A stretch of DNA of 64,000 nucleotides, taken from assembly GCF_023715485.1 (NCBI RefSeq), contig NZ_JAMBOF010000019.1, positions 1-64,000 of the forward strand. Reading direction: 5' to 3'. The stretch comes from Mesobacillus subterraneus. GTDB taxonomy: Bacteria; Bacillota; Bacilli; Bacillales; Cytobacillaceae. The notes below the pieces were generated by a model. The model worked only from the letters and a program-made list of their open reading frames with translations. It was not told the origin of the DNA and made no database searches. The position numbers and the translations under genes were made by a program. Shown here piece by piece: positions 53,077 to 62,618 of the stretch (the first letter of the stretch is position 1; the number at the start of each line of letters is the position of its first letter).

Positions 53077-53991
53077 ATGTGGAGTATGATTATAAAAACA
53101 CGCGTTAAATCAAATGAGTTGAAAATGTTGGATTGTTTAGCACCTCGGATGGAATTCACTGAGAAAGAGAAACAACGGCACTATGGTCTCAGGAAAGGAT
53201 TTGAAGGAGAAATCAAGTTTGATATATGGATGGAAAGCCTTGAAATTGAACATCTGACACTGAATGACCTGCTCCTAGAAGTAGGAGGCACTACTTTCCA
53301 GATTGATTCTCTTGTCATTGTCCAAGATAATATCCTTGTTTTCGAGGTTAAGTACTATGAAGGTGACTACTACTACGAAGGTGAACGTCTCAAAAAAATC
53401 AACGGAAGTGAAATCAAAGATCCCCTGCTCCAATTAAAGCGGAGTATTTCCCTGCTTCGACAACTATTCGAAAGCTTAGGCTTTAAACTCGTGATTGTAT
53501 CCTCCGTCGTCTTCATCAACCCTGAATTTACTCTATACCAGTCCCCTAAGGATGCACCCATTATCTTTCCGAGCCAGTTAAATCGTTATATGAATAGTCT
53601 AAACAAGAAACATTCCAAAATGACCACCCTTCACAGAAAAATGGCAGAAAAGCTTTTACAATTACACCAAACTGACTCCCCTTACAAACGAGTTCCAAAG
53701 TACGATTATGATCACTTGGTGAAAGGATTTATGTGTGGAGAGTGTCACCAGCCTTTGGATAGGACCGAAAAAAAGGAATTCGTATGCAGCCACTGCGGAA
53801 CACATGAAAAGATTGATGCCGCCGTTATGCGAAATATTGAAGAAATTAAGTTGCTTTTTCCGGAGAAGAAGTTAACTACAGCTCTGGTTTATGATTGGTG
53901 TAATGGAGTATTACCTATTAAAGCAATTAGAAGAGTCTTAAACAAAAATTTTAGTCCGGTGGAAGACAGGCATACACGACATTACACATGA
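53077..53991 (+). CDS. NERD-domain nuclease-like protein with zinc ribbon
   Basis: A 304-aa protein. The NERD (nuclease-related) domain spans about 25-150: GFEGEIKFD, QIDSLVIV and VFEVKYYEGDYYYEG give the Glu-Asp-ExK set of the PD-(D/E)xK fold. A zinc ribbon follows (CGECHQPL and CSHCGTHEK, about 220-245), then a helical end. Function is unknown; NERD proteins are often linked to DNA handling or defence. ATG 53077 is 7 nt after GGAGG; ATG 53086 is an alternative. The 17-unit tandem array begins right after it. Confidence 0.87.
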   Translation: MWSMIIKTRVKSNELKMLDCLAPRMEFTEKEKQRHYGLRKGFEGEIKFDIWMESLEIEHLTLNDLLLEVGGTTFQIDSLVIVQDNILVFEVKYYEGDYYYEGERLKKINGSEIKDPLLQLKRSISLLRQLFESLGFKLVIVSSVVFINPEFTLYQSPKDAPIIFPSQLNRYMNSLNKKHSKMTTLHRKMAEKLLQLHQTDSPYKRVPKYDYDHLVKGFMCGECHQPLDRTEKKEFVCSHCGTHEKIDAAVMRNIEEIKLLFPEKKLTTALVYDWCNGVLPIKAIRRVLNKNFSPVEDRHTRHYT

Positions 53992-54025
53992 TATTTTGCG
54001 TTTTTCCCTTTCCGTTCCCAGCTAT

Positions 54026-54890
54026 GTTTTGGGGTAATACCGAGAATTTCCTTTTACCCTTTTTAGCTCCCTGCGGCGTTTTGGGGTAATGCAGGAGCTT
54101 TCCTTTTACCCTTTTTCCTTCTCTGCGACGTTTTGGGGTAATGCAGAGGCTTTCCTTTTACCCTTTTTCCTTCACTTCGGAGTTTTGGGGTAATGCAGAA
54201 GCTTTCCTTTTACCCTTTTTCCTTTTCAGCGACGTTTTGGGGTAATGCTGGAGCTTTCCTTTTACCCTTTTTCCTTTTCAGCGACGTTTTGGGGTAATGC
54301 AGGAGCTTTCCTTTTACCCTTTTTCCTTCACTTCGGAGTTTTGGGGTAATGCAGAAGCTTTCCTTTTACCCTTTTTCGCTCGCTGCGGCGTTTTCGGGTA
54401 ATGCAGAGGCTTTCCTTTTACCCTTTTTCCTTCTCTGCGACGTTTTGGGGTAATGCAGGAGCTTTCCTTTTACCCTTTTTCCTTCTCTGCGACGTTTTAG
54501 GGTAATGCAGGAGCTTTCCTTTTACCCTTTTTCCTTCTCTGCGACGTTTTGGGGTAATGCAGAGGCTTTCCTTTTACCCTTTTTCCTTCTCTGCGACGTT
54601 TTGGGGTAATGCTGAGGCTTTTCTTTTACCCTTTTTCCTTCTCTGCGACGTTTTGGGGTAATGCAGAGGCTTTCCTTTTACCCTTTTTCCTTTTCAGCGA
54701 CGTTTTGGGGTAATGCAGGAGCTTTCCTTTTACCCTTTTTCCTTCTCTGCGACGTTTTGGGGTAATGCTGAGGCTTTCCTTTTACCCTTTTTCCTTTTCA
54801 GCGACGTTTTGGGGTAATGCAGAGGCCTTCCTTTTACCCTTTTTCCTTCTCTGCGGAGTTTTGGGGTAATGCACGGGCTTTCCTTTGGCG
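54026..54890. repeat. 17-unit, 52-bp tandem repeat array
   Basis: Units share GTTTTGGGGTAATGC, then a variable AGGAG/AGAGG/TGGAG segment, GCTTTCC, TTTTACCCTTTTTCC and a short variable end such as TCTCTGCGACG. In each, GGGTAA pairs with TTACCC and is followed by five T's, a terminator-like shape on the plus strand. Spacing is 52 bp between most units (for example gggg at 54551, 54603, 54655). The first unit and the last are more divergent. No ORF runs through. Confidence 0.95.
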
Positions 54891-54893
54891 CAC

Positions 54894-54919
54894 AAAAACC
54901 CGCTGGGGAAACCAGCAGG
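54894..54919 (-). terminator. Terminator of the MBL hydrolase gene
   Basis: Minus strand stem CCTGCTGG/CCAGCGGG followed by TTTTTG. It separates the gene from the tandem array. Confidence 0.85.
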
Positions 54920-54936
54920 CTATTCGTCTATTAGGT

Positions 54937-55800
54937 TTAGTGCCTATCCTTCCCCACATACTTCCCATAGTCCGGTACCGCAATACTGTCAAATTCCCGC
55001 ACCAACTTTTCTAGACTGTTTGACAGTAATTCATCAGACATTAGCAGCCCATGTCCTGTTACGGCGGCGGCGGGTTTTAATGCCTCCAGCTTAATGACTG
55101 ATTCTTTAGCGGATTTCCAATCGGGCGTTAGATACCTTGGAGGCCCGCTTATTTCCTGTTCCTGCATTAAAACCTTATACAGGGATTCCTGTTTAACCGT
55201 CACAAAGGCGTCTCCTGCGATTAGCATTCGATCTCTTTCCCTAAATAAAGAGACATGGCCTGGAGTATGCCCCGGTGTGTGAATCCACTTAAATTCCGGC
55301 ATATGCGGAATACTTCCATCAGGAGGAAGCTTTTCAACATTACCCCCAAGGTCAATCGGTTCATTTGGAAAAAGAGGTGACAACTTCGCTACCAAGCCAC
55401 CTTCAACGGACGAGTCGGGTTCAGGATAACTCTTTTGCCCTGTTAAATAAGGAATCTCCATTTCATGTGCATATACAGGGACTTCCCAATGCTTCACTAA
55501 TTCAATAATCGCTCCAACATGGTCGAAATGGCCATGTGTTAAAATAATTGCTTTTGGGCGGCTATTCGCTCCAAAACGCTCCTCTGTCACGGAAATGATT
55601 TCTTCCGCTGATTCAGGCATTCCCGCATCGATCAGAACAAAATCCTTTGTTTCCGGATTTCCAACCAAATGAATATTCACAATCTGGACAGTATAATTGA
55701 ATAGGTCTGGCAAAATCTCCATGCCCACACCGCTGCCAATAGAAGTAGCAGGAATATATTTATAATCACTTCCGTAGTTCATTTGCTTATCTATTTCCAT
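54937..55800 (-). CDS. MBL-fold metallo-hydrolase
   Basis: A 287-aa metallo-beta-lactamase-fold hydrolase. The dinuclear zinc site is complete: HGHFDH at 89-94, the downstream His in HTPGHTPGH and Asp in IAGDAF, with a final His in VTGHG. It resembles YflN-like hydrolases rather than true beta-lactamases; substrate unknown. It is transcribed away from glmS control, with the array at its 3' end. Confidence 0.9.
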   Translation of the reverse strand: MEIDKQMNYGSDYKYIPATSIGSGVGMEILPDLFNYTVQIVNIHLVGNPETKDFVLIDAGMPESAEEIISVTEERFGANSRPKAIILTHGHFDHVGAIIELVKHWEVPVYAHEMEIPYLTGQKSYPEPDSSVEGGLVAKLSPLFPNEPIDLGGNVEKLPPDGSIPHMPEFKWIHTPGHTPGHVSLFRERDRMLIAGDAFVTVKQESLYKVLMQEQEISGPPRYLTPDWKSAKESVIKLEALKPAAAVTGHGLLMSDELLSNSLEKLVREFDSIAVPDYGKYVGKDRH

Positions 55801-55883
55801 TCAAATACCTCCGTAAAAACTCAATTCCATACAGAGTTATTGTCTCTCTTTAAAGATAATTTATGATTTGGAGGCGTTGGGAT

Positions 55884-55927
55884 CAAAAAAAGGATCGAGA
55901 AACGTACAAAGTACGCTCCCGACCCTT
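55884..55927 (-). terminator. Terminator of glmS
   Basis: Minus strand stem AGGGTCGGGAG/CTCGATCCT with an inner CGTAC/GTACG pair and seven T's. Confidence 0.85.
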
Positions 55928-55956
55928 CTGGAGTTTTTATTCAATTATAAATTAAT

Positions 55957-57759
55957 TTATTCAACCGTAACGGACTTAGCCAAATTCCTTGGCTTATCGA
56001 CATCACAGTCGCGGTGCAATGCTGCGTAGTAAGAAATCAATTGCATTGGTATTACAGAGATAAGAGGTGTTAATAGGCTGTGCACTTCTGGAATGACGAA
56101 GCGGTCTTCGTCTGTTTCCAGTCCTTTCATGGAAATGATGCACGGGTTTGCTCCGCGGGCAACGACTTCTTTGACGTTTCCACGGATGCTTAGGTTGACA
56201 AAGTCTTGAGTTGCAAGGGCGATGACTGGTGTGCCTTCTTCGATCAAAGCAATCGTTCCGTGCTTCAATTCTCCGCCTGCAAAGCCTTCAGCCTGGATAT
56301 ACGAAATTTCCTTTAGCTTCAACGCGCCTTCTAGGCCTACGTAGAAGTCGATTCCGCGTCCGATGAAGAATGCGTTTCTTGTTACAGTCAGGTATTCGCG
56401 GGCGATGCTTTCGAATTCTTCTTTGTCATCGCAAAGAGCTTCCATAGCTGTCGCAACGATTCCTAATTCCTGTACAAGATCGAAGTCAACATCATGGCCA
56501 AGGCCGCGAGCTGTTACTTCAGCTAAAATTGCAAGAACAGCAAGCTGTGCTGTATAAGCTTTAGTTGAAGCAACCGCGATTTCAGGGCCAGCATGAAGAA
56601 GAAGAGTGTAATCTGCTTCACGGGATAGCGTAGAACCAGGAACATTCGTAATCGTAAGTGCCTTGTAGCCCATTTCCTTCACTTGAACAAGAACCTGGCG
56701 GCTGTCCGCAGTTTCACCGCTCTGTGAAATGAAGATGAACAATGGCTTTTCAGAAAGAAGCGGCATGTTGTAGCCGAACTCACTTGAGATGTGGACTTCG
56801 ACAGGAATCTTCGCCAATTTTTCGATGAACTGCTTGCCGACAAGACCAGCATGGTATGAAGTACCCGCAGCGATGATGTAGATGCGGTCTGCTTCTTTCA
56901 TGGCAGCAACAATGTCAGAGTCGATTTCAAGCCCGCCTTCGCCATCCTGGTAGTTCTGGATGATTTTGCGCATCACTAGCGGCTGCTCGTCGATTTCCTT
57001 GAGCATGTAGTGTGGGTATGTTCCCTTTTCGATGTCGCTTGCATCAAGCTCTGCAGTGTAAGGAGCGCGTGTAACAACTTCTCCTTCAAGATTCTTGATT
57101 GTCACTTCGTCCTTTGTAACAAGAACCATTTCCTTGTCCATCAGTTCAACGTACTGGCTAGTTACCTGGATCATTGCCATAGCGTCACTCGCTACAACAT
57201 TGAAGCCTTCTCCAAGACCTACTAGAAGCGGGCTCTTGTTTTTCGCCACAAAAATAGTTTCATCATTTTGCTCGTCGATAAGGGCAAGTGCATATGAACC
57301 ATGTAAAAGTGTCAGCGTTTTCCGGAATGCGTCTTCCACGCTCAGACCTTCGTTAACGAACAGTTCGATCAACTGAACGATGACTTCAGTATCTGTTTCA
57401 CTTTTTAATTGAACATTTTGCAAATACTCGCGCTTCAATAGATCGTAGTTTTCGATTACCCCATTGTGAACAAGAGTCAATCTGCCATTTGTGCTCTGGT
57501 GAGGGTGAGCGTTCACCTTGCTTGGCGGCCCATGAGTAGCCCAGCGAGTATGGCCAATACCTGCGTTTGCCATAACATCAAGGTCTACTCCGTTGCGAAG
57601 GTCCGCAATGCGTCCTTTTTCTTTAAAAACATGAACGCCGTTGCCATTGATGACTGCGATCCCAGCAGAGTCATATCCTCTATACTCAAGCTTTTCAAGG
57701 CCTTTTAACAAAATCTCTTTCGAGTCGTTATTTCCAATATATCCAACGATTCCACACAT
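55957..57759 (-). CDS. glmS: Glutamine--fructose-6-phosphate aminotransferase (isomerizing)
   Basis: A 600-aa enzyme making glucosamine-6-phosphate for cell-wall precursors. After Met removal Cys1 of MCGIVGYIG is the glutaminase nucleophile; the N-terminal domain is followed by two SIS sugar-isomerase domains ([10 protein letters not shown] and [20 protein letters not shown]) and the C-terminal [11 protein letters not shown]. The mRNA begins with a self-cleaving glmS ribozyme and has its own promoter, separate from glmM. Confidence 0.98.
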   Translation of the reverse strand: MCGIVGYIGNNDSKEILLKGLEKLEYRGYDSAGIAVINGNGVHVFKEKGRIADLRNGVDLDVMANAGIGHTRWATHGPPSKVNAHPHQSTNGRLTLVHNGVIENYDLLKREYLQNVQLKSETDTEVIVQLIELFVNEGLSVEDAFRKTLTLLHGSYALALIDEQNDETIFVAKNKSPLLVGLGEGFNVVASDAMAMIQVTSQYVELMDKEMVLVTKDEVTIKNLEGEVVTRAPYTAELDASDIEKGTYPHYMLKEIDEQPLVMRKIIQNYQDGEGGLEIDSDIVAAMKEADRIYIIAAGTSYHAGLVGKQFIEKLAKIPVEVHISSEFGYNMPLLSEKPLFIFISQSGETADSRQVLVQVKEMGYKALTITNVPGSTLSREADYTLLLHAGPEIAVASTKAYTAQLAVLAILAEVTARGLGHDVDFDLVQELGIVATAMEALCDDKEEFESIAREYLTVTRNAFFIGRGIDFYVGLEGALKLKEISYIQAEGFAGGELKHGTIALIEEGTPVIALATQDFVNLSIRGNVKEVVARGANPCIISMKGLETDEDRFVIPEVHSLLTPLISVIPMQLISYYAALHRDCDVDKPRNLAKSVTVE

Positions 57760-57859
57760 AACTTCTTTTCCTCCTGTACGACAGGGAGCAAGAAGCCTTT
57801 TTAGGGGCAGCTTGCCCCCTTATCTCTTATATTTGAGGTAATATAACCTCGCTAATTTT

Positions 57860-58013
57860 AGCATCCCCTTCTCTTTGTCCATTAAGTTGCCTTAATGCTT
57901 TAAAGAAGGAATTCGCGGCTGTGCTTTCAGCCGGGAGGCATCCGCCGAATGTTCGATAAACCTCCACCTCGTCAACTAATCCACTTATCCGGTCAAGGAT
58001 TAGTCCTGGCGCT
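57860..58013 (-). ncRNA. glmS self-cleaving ribozyme
   Basis: The minus strand carries the catalytic core: AAA|GCGCC with cleavage between 58013 and 58012, GACGAGGTGGAGGTTTATCGA, TTCGGCGGATGCCTCCCGGC, ACAGCCGCGAA and AAGGCAACTTAATGGACAAAG. It uses glucosamine-6-phosphate as cofactor and cuts its own mRNA, giving feedback on glmS. It begins about 75 nt after the promoter. The 3' boundary is approximate; hairpins GAGGTTATATTACCTC and GGGGCAAGCTGCCCC follow before the start codon. Confidence 0.95.
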
Positions 58014-58093
58014 TTATGTTTTTTTCCATTTGTGAACCCCTGCCCACCTTTCAATTGGAATGGTGCTTTTGTTTTTTTTACAAAAACAGGATT

Positions 58094-58122
58094 ATCATAC
58101 ATGATACTGATTAATCCGTCAA
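58094..58122 (-). promoter_or_regulatory. Sigma-A promoter of glmS
   Basis: Minus strand TTGACG (58117-58122), 17 bp, TATGAT (58094-58099). A poorer sigma-B-like pair (GTTTTA, 13 bp, GGGTAA; 58157-58181) lies just upstream and is not claimed as functional. Confidence 0.8.
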
Positions 58123-58189
58123 TAGAAAAACAAAGGAAAACAGCCTACCCGTACAATTACCCTCCACAGATAAGCTAAAACTTCCCTTC

Positions 58190-58245
58190 ATAAATAAATA
58201 TGCATAAGGGCTCCATTTTGTGCTAAATGCCCTTATGCATATGAT
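58190..58245 (-). terminator. Hairpin terminator after glmM
   Basis: Minus strand perfect 13-bp stem with arms ATATGCATAAGGG and CCCTTATGCATAT, a 19-nt loop, and TTTATTTATG after it. The T-run is broken, so efficiency is uncertain. Confidence 0.55.
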
Positions 58246-58253
58246 GTTCATTA

Positions 58254-59603
58254 CTATTCTTTTAGTCCCATTTCTTCTTCTACAACGACAGCGATCCTGC
58301 TTACATATTCCTCGCAAAGCTCTGCTGAAGGTGCTTCAGCCATGACGCGTACTAATGGCTCCGTTCCGGAAGGACGAACAAGGATGCGGCCATTGCCGTC
58401 CATTTCAGCTTCAACCTGTTCAATCACTGCTTTTACCTTCTCGTTGTCAGTCACATGGTGCTTGTCTGTCACTCGGATATTCACGAGTACCTGAGGGAAT
58501 TTCTTCATTTCTTCTGCAAGCTCTGAAAGCGGCTTGTTAGTTGCTTTCATGATGTTAGCAAGCTGAAGGCCTGTCAGAAGGCCGTCTCCAGTTGTATTGT
58601 AATCAAGGAAAATGATATGCCCGGACTGCTCTCCTCCAAGGTTAAAACCATTCTTCTTCATTTCTTCTACTACATAGCGGTCCCCAACAGCAGTTTGAAC
58701 ACTTTGGACTCCGTGCTCTTCAAGGCCTTTGTAGAAACCAAGGTTGCTCATTACGGTCGAAACAACTGTACCATGCTTTAGCTGACCTCTGTCCTTCAAA
58801 AACTTGCCGCAAATATACATGATTTGGTCACCATCAACGATGTTCCCCTTTTCATCGATCGCAATGAGGCGATCCCCATCTCCATCAAACGCAAGCCCAA
58901 GGTCGGCACCCTTTTCTTTAACGAATGCTGCAAGTGCTTCGGGATGTGTTGATCCAACACCATCATTGATATTCAAGCCGTTAGGTGACGCTCCCATGGT
59001 TGAAGTATCTGCATCAAGGTCAGCAAATAGATGCGTCGCCAATGAAGAAGTTGCTCCGTGAGCGCAGTCCAATGCGATATGCAGACCTGTGAAATCTTCA
59101 TCAACAGATTGCTTTAAATATTGAAGGTACTTCTGGCCGCCTTCAAAATAATCATTTACCTGCCCAAGGTCAGCTCCAACCGGACGTGGAAGCTCATCTG
59201 CCTCCAGATCCATCAATTGTTCGATTTCCAGTTCCTGCTCATCTGAAAGCTTGTAGCCGTCGGGACCAAAGAATTTAATGCCATTATCCGCAACCGGATT
59301 GTGCGATGCAGAAATCATAACGCCTGCCTGCGCACCAAGGGCCTTTGTCAAATATGATACTCCAGGAGTGGAGATGACGCCGAGCCTCATAACTTCAGCT
59401 CCGATCGACAATAGACCGGCAACAAGTGCTCCTTCAAGCATATGGCCTGAAATACGTGTATCACGGCCAATCAACACCTTAGGGCGACTATGTTCTTTTG
59501 TAAGGACATAGCCTCCAAAGCGGCCTAGCTTGAAAGCCAATTCAGGTGTCAATTCACTATTCGCAACACCGCGTACTCCGTCTGTACCAAAATATTTACC
59601 CAT
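58254..59603 (-). CDS. glmM: Phosphoglucosamine mutase
   Basis: A 449-aa alpha-D-phosphohexomutase converting GlcN-6-P to GlcN-1-P. N-terminal [14 protein letters not shown], the phosphoserine loop [15 protein letters not shown], metal loop [13 protein letters not shown] and phosphate-binding [14 protein letters not shown] are intact. It is the third gene of cdaA-cdaR-glmM; CdaA and GlmM are known to interact in several Firmicutes. Confidence 0.98.
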   Translation of the reverse strand: MGKYFGTDGVRGVANSELTPELAFKLGRFGGYVLTKEHSRPKVLIGRDTRISGHMLEGALVAGLLSIGAEVMRLGVISTPGVSYLTKALGAQAGVMISASHNPVADNGIKFFGPDGYKLSDEQELEIEQLMDLEADELPRPVGADLGQVNDYFEGGQKYLQYLKQSVDEDFTGLHIALDCAHGATSSLATHLFADLDADTSTMGASPNGLNINDGVGSTHPEALAAFVKEKGADLGLAFDGDGDRLIAIDEKGNIVDGDQIMYICGKFLKDRGQLKHGTVVSTVMSNLGFYKGLEEHGVQSVQTAVGDRYVVEEMKKNGFNLGGEQSGHIIFLDYNTTGDGLLTGLQLANIMKATNKPLSELAEEMKKFPQVLVNIRVTDKHHVTDNEKVKAVIEQVEAEMDGNGRILVRPSGTEPLVRVMAEAPSAELCEEYVSRIAVVVEEEMGLKE

Positions 59604-59641
59604 TCTTAAAATCTCTCCTTGTATGAAAAATTGCAGTCAAA

Positions 59642-60874
59642 TTATGCTTCTTTTCTCGCAACTGATATATTGGCTTTTCCTCTATCCAGTTTCCATGTGA
59701 TATTTTGAGGTGCAGTCACCTTCAAATCAACCTCATGCTCTCCTTCATCCAAACCCGACACATTAATCAATATTTTGAAATTGCCGGCAGCAAGAGGAGA
59801 CACGATGTCACTCGGACCTGAGACAATAATGTTTGTCTGACCATTCGCAGGGTTGAGGAAATCTACATCATATCCATCATCCATGCCCTCAATCTCAATT
59901 GGAATATTTGAGATGGTTTTTTCAGTTTCGGTGGTGACATTGACTGAAACCTTGACCGTTTCCGGTGAAACCTTCACTACTCCATTCGCGATGATCACCG
60001 GCAGAGTGATTTCCGTGTCCTCATCAATTTTACTGATATCTACCTCGACACGTGCGCTTTCAACTTTGTCCAGCACATCTGGATTCGCAATGATTTCTGC
60101 TTCCTTCGTATCCAAAGTTATCGAATCGATTGTTACACCACTTGGCGAAGTCCCTTTTCGGACAATATCAATCGGTACCTTTTTGCTTGAGCTTTTAACT
60201 GGAATCGTCACATCGACTGTTTGAGGTTCAACATTAACATCAAGCTTATTCATTTCCTTATCTAAAACGAGGACACTTGCCTCACGCGTAATTGTTTCAG
60301 ATATTTTGCCGGATGAATTAACAGTCGCCTTCACGTACGTGATCTTGTCAACGACATCCTTCGCACCTGTTATTTGTACTTTATTCGGCTTAACGGTAGG
60401 CTTTTCAGCAATATAGCCTTCTTCGACTATGCTGCCGCTGAATTCCGCCTCGACCTTGAATTCCTTCGTCACCTTCTCCTGGACCGAAACATTGGCATAA
60501 CCAGGTTCAATCGTGACAGTCAGACGGTCTGAAATGTCTTTTATGGTAATCGGTACTCGCTGTTTTCCCATTTCAGCATCTGTCAGGTCTACAAACACTT
60601 CGAAGTTCCTTAAAGTCTTTGCCTGCTGCACAAGGTTTTTTGGCCCCTGCAGCGTGACTGATACTGTTTCGGGAACTCCTGAAACAACGAGTGTGTCTGT
60701 GTCATAAACCCTTTTTACTGGAACTTCCTCAATCGTTTCCACCTTCTCATCTGATGGAACATTTACATCCCCAGGCTTATCCGGGTCATTCTTAGGAACA
60801 GATCCAAAGAGCAGAACAGCTAGAACAAGGGCAACCACTTTAATGAACCATGGGCTATCCATGAGTTTATCCAT
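59642..60874 (-). CDS. cdaR: CdaR (YbbR), regulator of the c-di-AMP cyclase CdaA
   Basis: A 410-aa membrane-anchored protein: one N-terminal helix (about 8-25, WFIKVVALVLAVLLFGSV) and four extracytoplasmic YbbR domains of about 80-90 residues rich in Val/Thr. The recurring phrases such as VSVTLQGPKNLVQ, PNKVQITGAKDVVD and TNIIVSGPSDIV mark the repeats. It overlaps cdaA by 8 nt. Confidence 0.95.
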   Translation of the reverse strand: MDKLMDSPWFIKVVALVLAVLLFGSVPKNDPDKPGDVNVPSDEKVETIEEVPVKRVYDTDTLVVSGVPETVSVTLQGPKNLVQQAKTLRNFEVFVDLTDAEMGKQRVPITIKDISDRLTVTIEPGYANVSVQEKVTKEFKVEAEFSGSIVEEGYIAEKPTVKPNKVQITGAKDVVDKITYVKATVNSSGKISETITREASVLVLDKEMNKLDVNVEPQTVDVTIPVKSSSKKVPIDIVRKGTSPSGVTIDSITLDTKEAEIIANPDVLDKVESARVEVDISKIDEDTEITLPVIIANGVVKVSPETVKVSVNVTTETEKTISNIPIEIEGMDDGYDVDFLNPANGQTNIIVSGPSDIVSPLAAGNFKILINVSGLDEGEHEVDLKVTAPQNITWKLDRGKANISVARKEA

Positions 60875-61694
60875 TTTTCTTCCCCCTCCAATTCCAGCGG
60901 GTAGAAGCTGCCTGCTTGATTCTTGATGGCGAAATCAGCTCGGCTGTGAGCAGTTCTCTTAGCGTATCCCCGCTCAAGTCACGATAAAGCTCCCCATTTC
61001 GGGTAACCGAGACATTTCCTGTCTCTTCCGAAACAACAATCGTGATACTGTCGGTTACTTCACTGATTCCCAGGGCGGCTCTGTGCCTTGTCCCTAGTTC
61101 CTTCGAAATGAATGGACTTTCAGAGAGCGGCAGATAACATGCCGCAGCAGCCACGGTATTTTTCTGTATGACGACAGCTCCATCATGAAGCGGTGTGTTC
61201 GGTATGAACAAATTAATCAGCAATTCGGAGGAAATTTTTGATTGAAGCGGAATGCCAGTTTCTATGTAATCACTCATCCCTGTTTCTCTTTCAATCGAAA
61301 TTAACGCTCCGATCCGGCGCTTGGCCATATAATCAGTTGCCTTAATAATTGCCTCCACCATCTTCTCTTCATCTTCTTCTTCCTGCAGGCCTGATCTCGC
61401 AAAAAGACGCCCTCGGCCCAGCTGCTCTAGTGCCCTTCTTAATTCAGGCTGGAAAATGATGATAATGGCCAGGAATCCCCAGGTTAAAACTTGCTCCATC
61501 ATCCAGCTGAGCGTGTTCAATCCGAAGAAGTCACTGACGAACTTTACAATCAGAATCACAAAGATTCCTTTCAAAAGTTGTACAGCCTTCGTCCCTCGTA
61601 TAATGGCAATCAGCTTATAAATGACGAACCAAACCAGGAGAATGTCAATAATATTGGCTAGATATTCTAATAAATCGAAATCCGCAAACGACAT
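60867..61694 (-). CDS. cdaA: Diadenylate cyclase CdaA (DacA)
   Basis: A 275-aa membrane-bound enzyme making c-di-AMP from ATP. Three helices in the first 80 residues, then the DAC domain with the DGA motif (Asp171-Ala173, in LHDGAVVI) and RHR (203-205, in GTRHRAALG). Both catalytic motifs are intact. It opens the cdaA-cdaR-glmM operon; GGAGG precedes ATG. Confidence 0.97.
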   Translation of the reverse strand: MSFADFDLLEYLANIIDILLVWFVIYKLIAIIRGTKAVQLLKGIFVILIVKFVSDFFGLNTLSWMMEQVLTWGFLAIIIIFQPELRRALEQLGRGRLFARSGLQEEEDEEKMVEAIIKATDYMAKRRIGALISIERETGMSDYIETGIPLQSKISSELLINLFIPNTPLHDGAVVIQKNTVAAAACYLPLSESPFISKELGTRHRAALGISEVTDSITIVVSEETGNVSVTRNGELYRDLSGDTLRELLTAELISPSRIKQAASTRWNWRGKKNG

Positions 61695-61852
61695 TGCACT
61701 TCCTCCAATAGTGTAGTAAGGCTCTTTTTTGCAGTTTTTTTCATGAACAAATAACTATGTAAAAAATCCCTGCCTCAGAGTGAAAACAGCCTTTTTGTAA
61801 AAAGCAGAAAATCACAAATGCACTTCAGCCCATAAACATATATAACTTTTTT

Positions 61853-61861
61853 ATTATAACA
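61853..61861 (-). promoter_or_regulatory. Probable promoter of the cdaA operon
   Basis: Minus strand extended -10 TGTTATAAT (61853-61861) with a poor -35. It would give a 5' leader of about 150 nt before cdaA. Confidence 0.55.
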
Positions 61862-61948
61862 TAAGGACTGTTTAAAATAATAATGAAGTAGTCATGTGAA
61901 AAAAGCTCGCACATATAAATAGCTAAGCATTCGCAATCTTCCAGGTAA

Positions 61949-61982
61949 ACAAAACAGCCACTCCTATTGGAATGACTGTTCC
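61949..61982 (-). terminator. Terminator of sigW-rsiW
   Basis: Minus strand stem AACAGTCATTCC/GGAGTGGCTGTT followed by TTGTTT. The rsiW stop codon lies in the loop. Confidence 0.75.
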
Positions 61983-62602
61983 TTTTCTTCACTTTCAAAA
62001 AGGTTTGCAGTGTTCTTGGCGGTCTTTTTTATATGGTACCAGATCCACTCGAACACTTCATTGACCTCTGTTATTTCTCCCGTTACATTTCCCGCTGAAG
62101 CCAGGTATTTCTCACCGTTGATAACAGTGACATTCCCCTGGACCTCGCCCTCTATTTTCACCTTCCCGTTCCTGACTACGACATCGCCTTTGACGACTTC
62201 GCCTTTAGGCACGATGACCGTGTCATTCTCTACGAGCAGGTTAGGCTGTTTCGAAACCGAAAATTGGTGCTCCTCGTTCCAGGTTGTAAAGATGCTGCCA
62301 GTCATTAATGCAATAAAAAGAGATGCTGCTGTTAACAGCGGATGGCTTCTGAACCATCGCTGGATTTCAGTCTTCTTCTTTTCCTTTGGCAAGCCGGCCA
62401 TTACCTTTGAGGTGAAATCATCTGGCGCCTGGATGTGAGAGGTGCTCTGTACAAGTGCAATCGCTTTGTTCAGCTCCCTGAAGTATTCCTGGCAATCTGA
62501 ACAGCTTTGCAAATGCTCTCTTAAAATCTTTTCATGTTCTTCGGTAATTTCATCATCAAGATATTCATGCATATAATCTATAGCTTGTTCGGGACAATTC
62601 AT
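61964..62602 (-). CDS. rsiW: RsiW, anti-sigma-W factor
   Basis: A 212-aa single-pass membrane anti-sigma factor. The cytoplasmic ZAS zinc motif is HLQSCSDC (His plus CxxC) near residue 30; the membrane helix is about 90-107 (LLTAASLFIALMTGSIF); the outer part has repeated valine-rich strands. It keeps sigma-W inactive until cleaved by the PrsW/RasP cascade (known in B. subtilis). It lies 16 nt after sigW. Confidence 0.96.
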   Translation of the reverse strand: MNCPEQAIDYMHEYLDDEITEEHEKILREHLQSCSDCQEYFRELNKAIALVQSTSHIQAPDDFTSKVMAGLPKEKKKTEIQRWFRSHPLLTAASLFIALMTGSIFTTWNEEHQFSVSKQPNLLVENDTVIVPKGEVVKGDVVVRNGKVKIEGEVQGNVTVINGEKYLASAGNVTGEITEVNEVFEWIWYHIKKTAKNTANLFESEEKEQSFQ

Positions 62603-62618
62603 TATCTTTCACCTCACC

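Noticed and set aside
54026-54890. CRISPR array
   Set aside because: The whole 52-bp unit is repeated, without unique spacers; no cas genes are present. The variable bits are drawn from a small set of alternatives.
54817-55014. 65-codon plus-strand frame after the array
   Set aside because: Its first part is array sequence, the rest is antisense to the MBL hydrolase.
58157-58181. Sigma-B promoter for glmS
   Set aside because: GTTTTA-N13-GGGTAA departs at two bases and spacing; the nearby TTGACG/TATGAT pair explains the transcript better.
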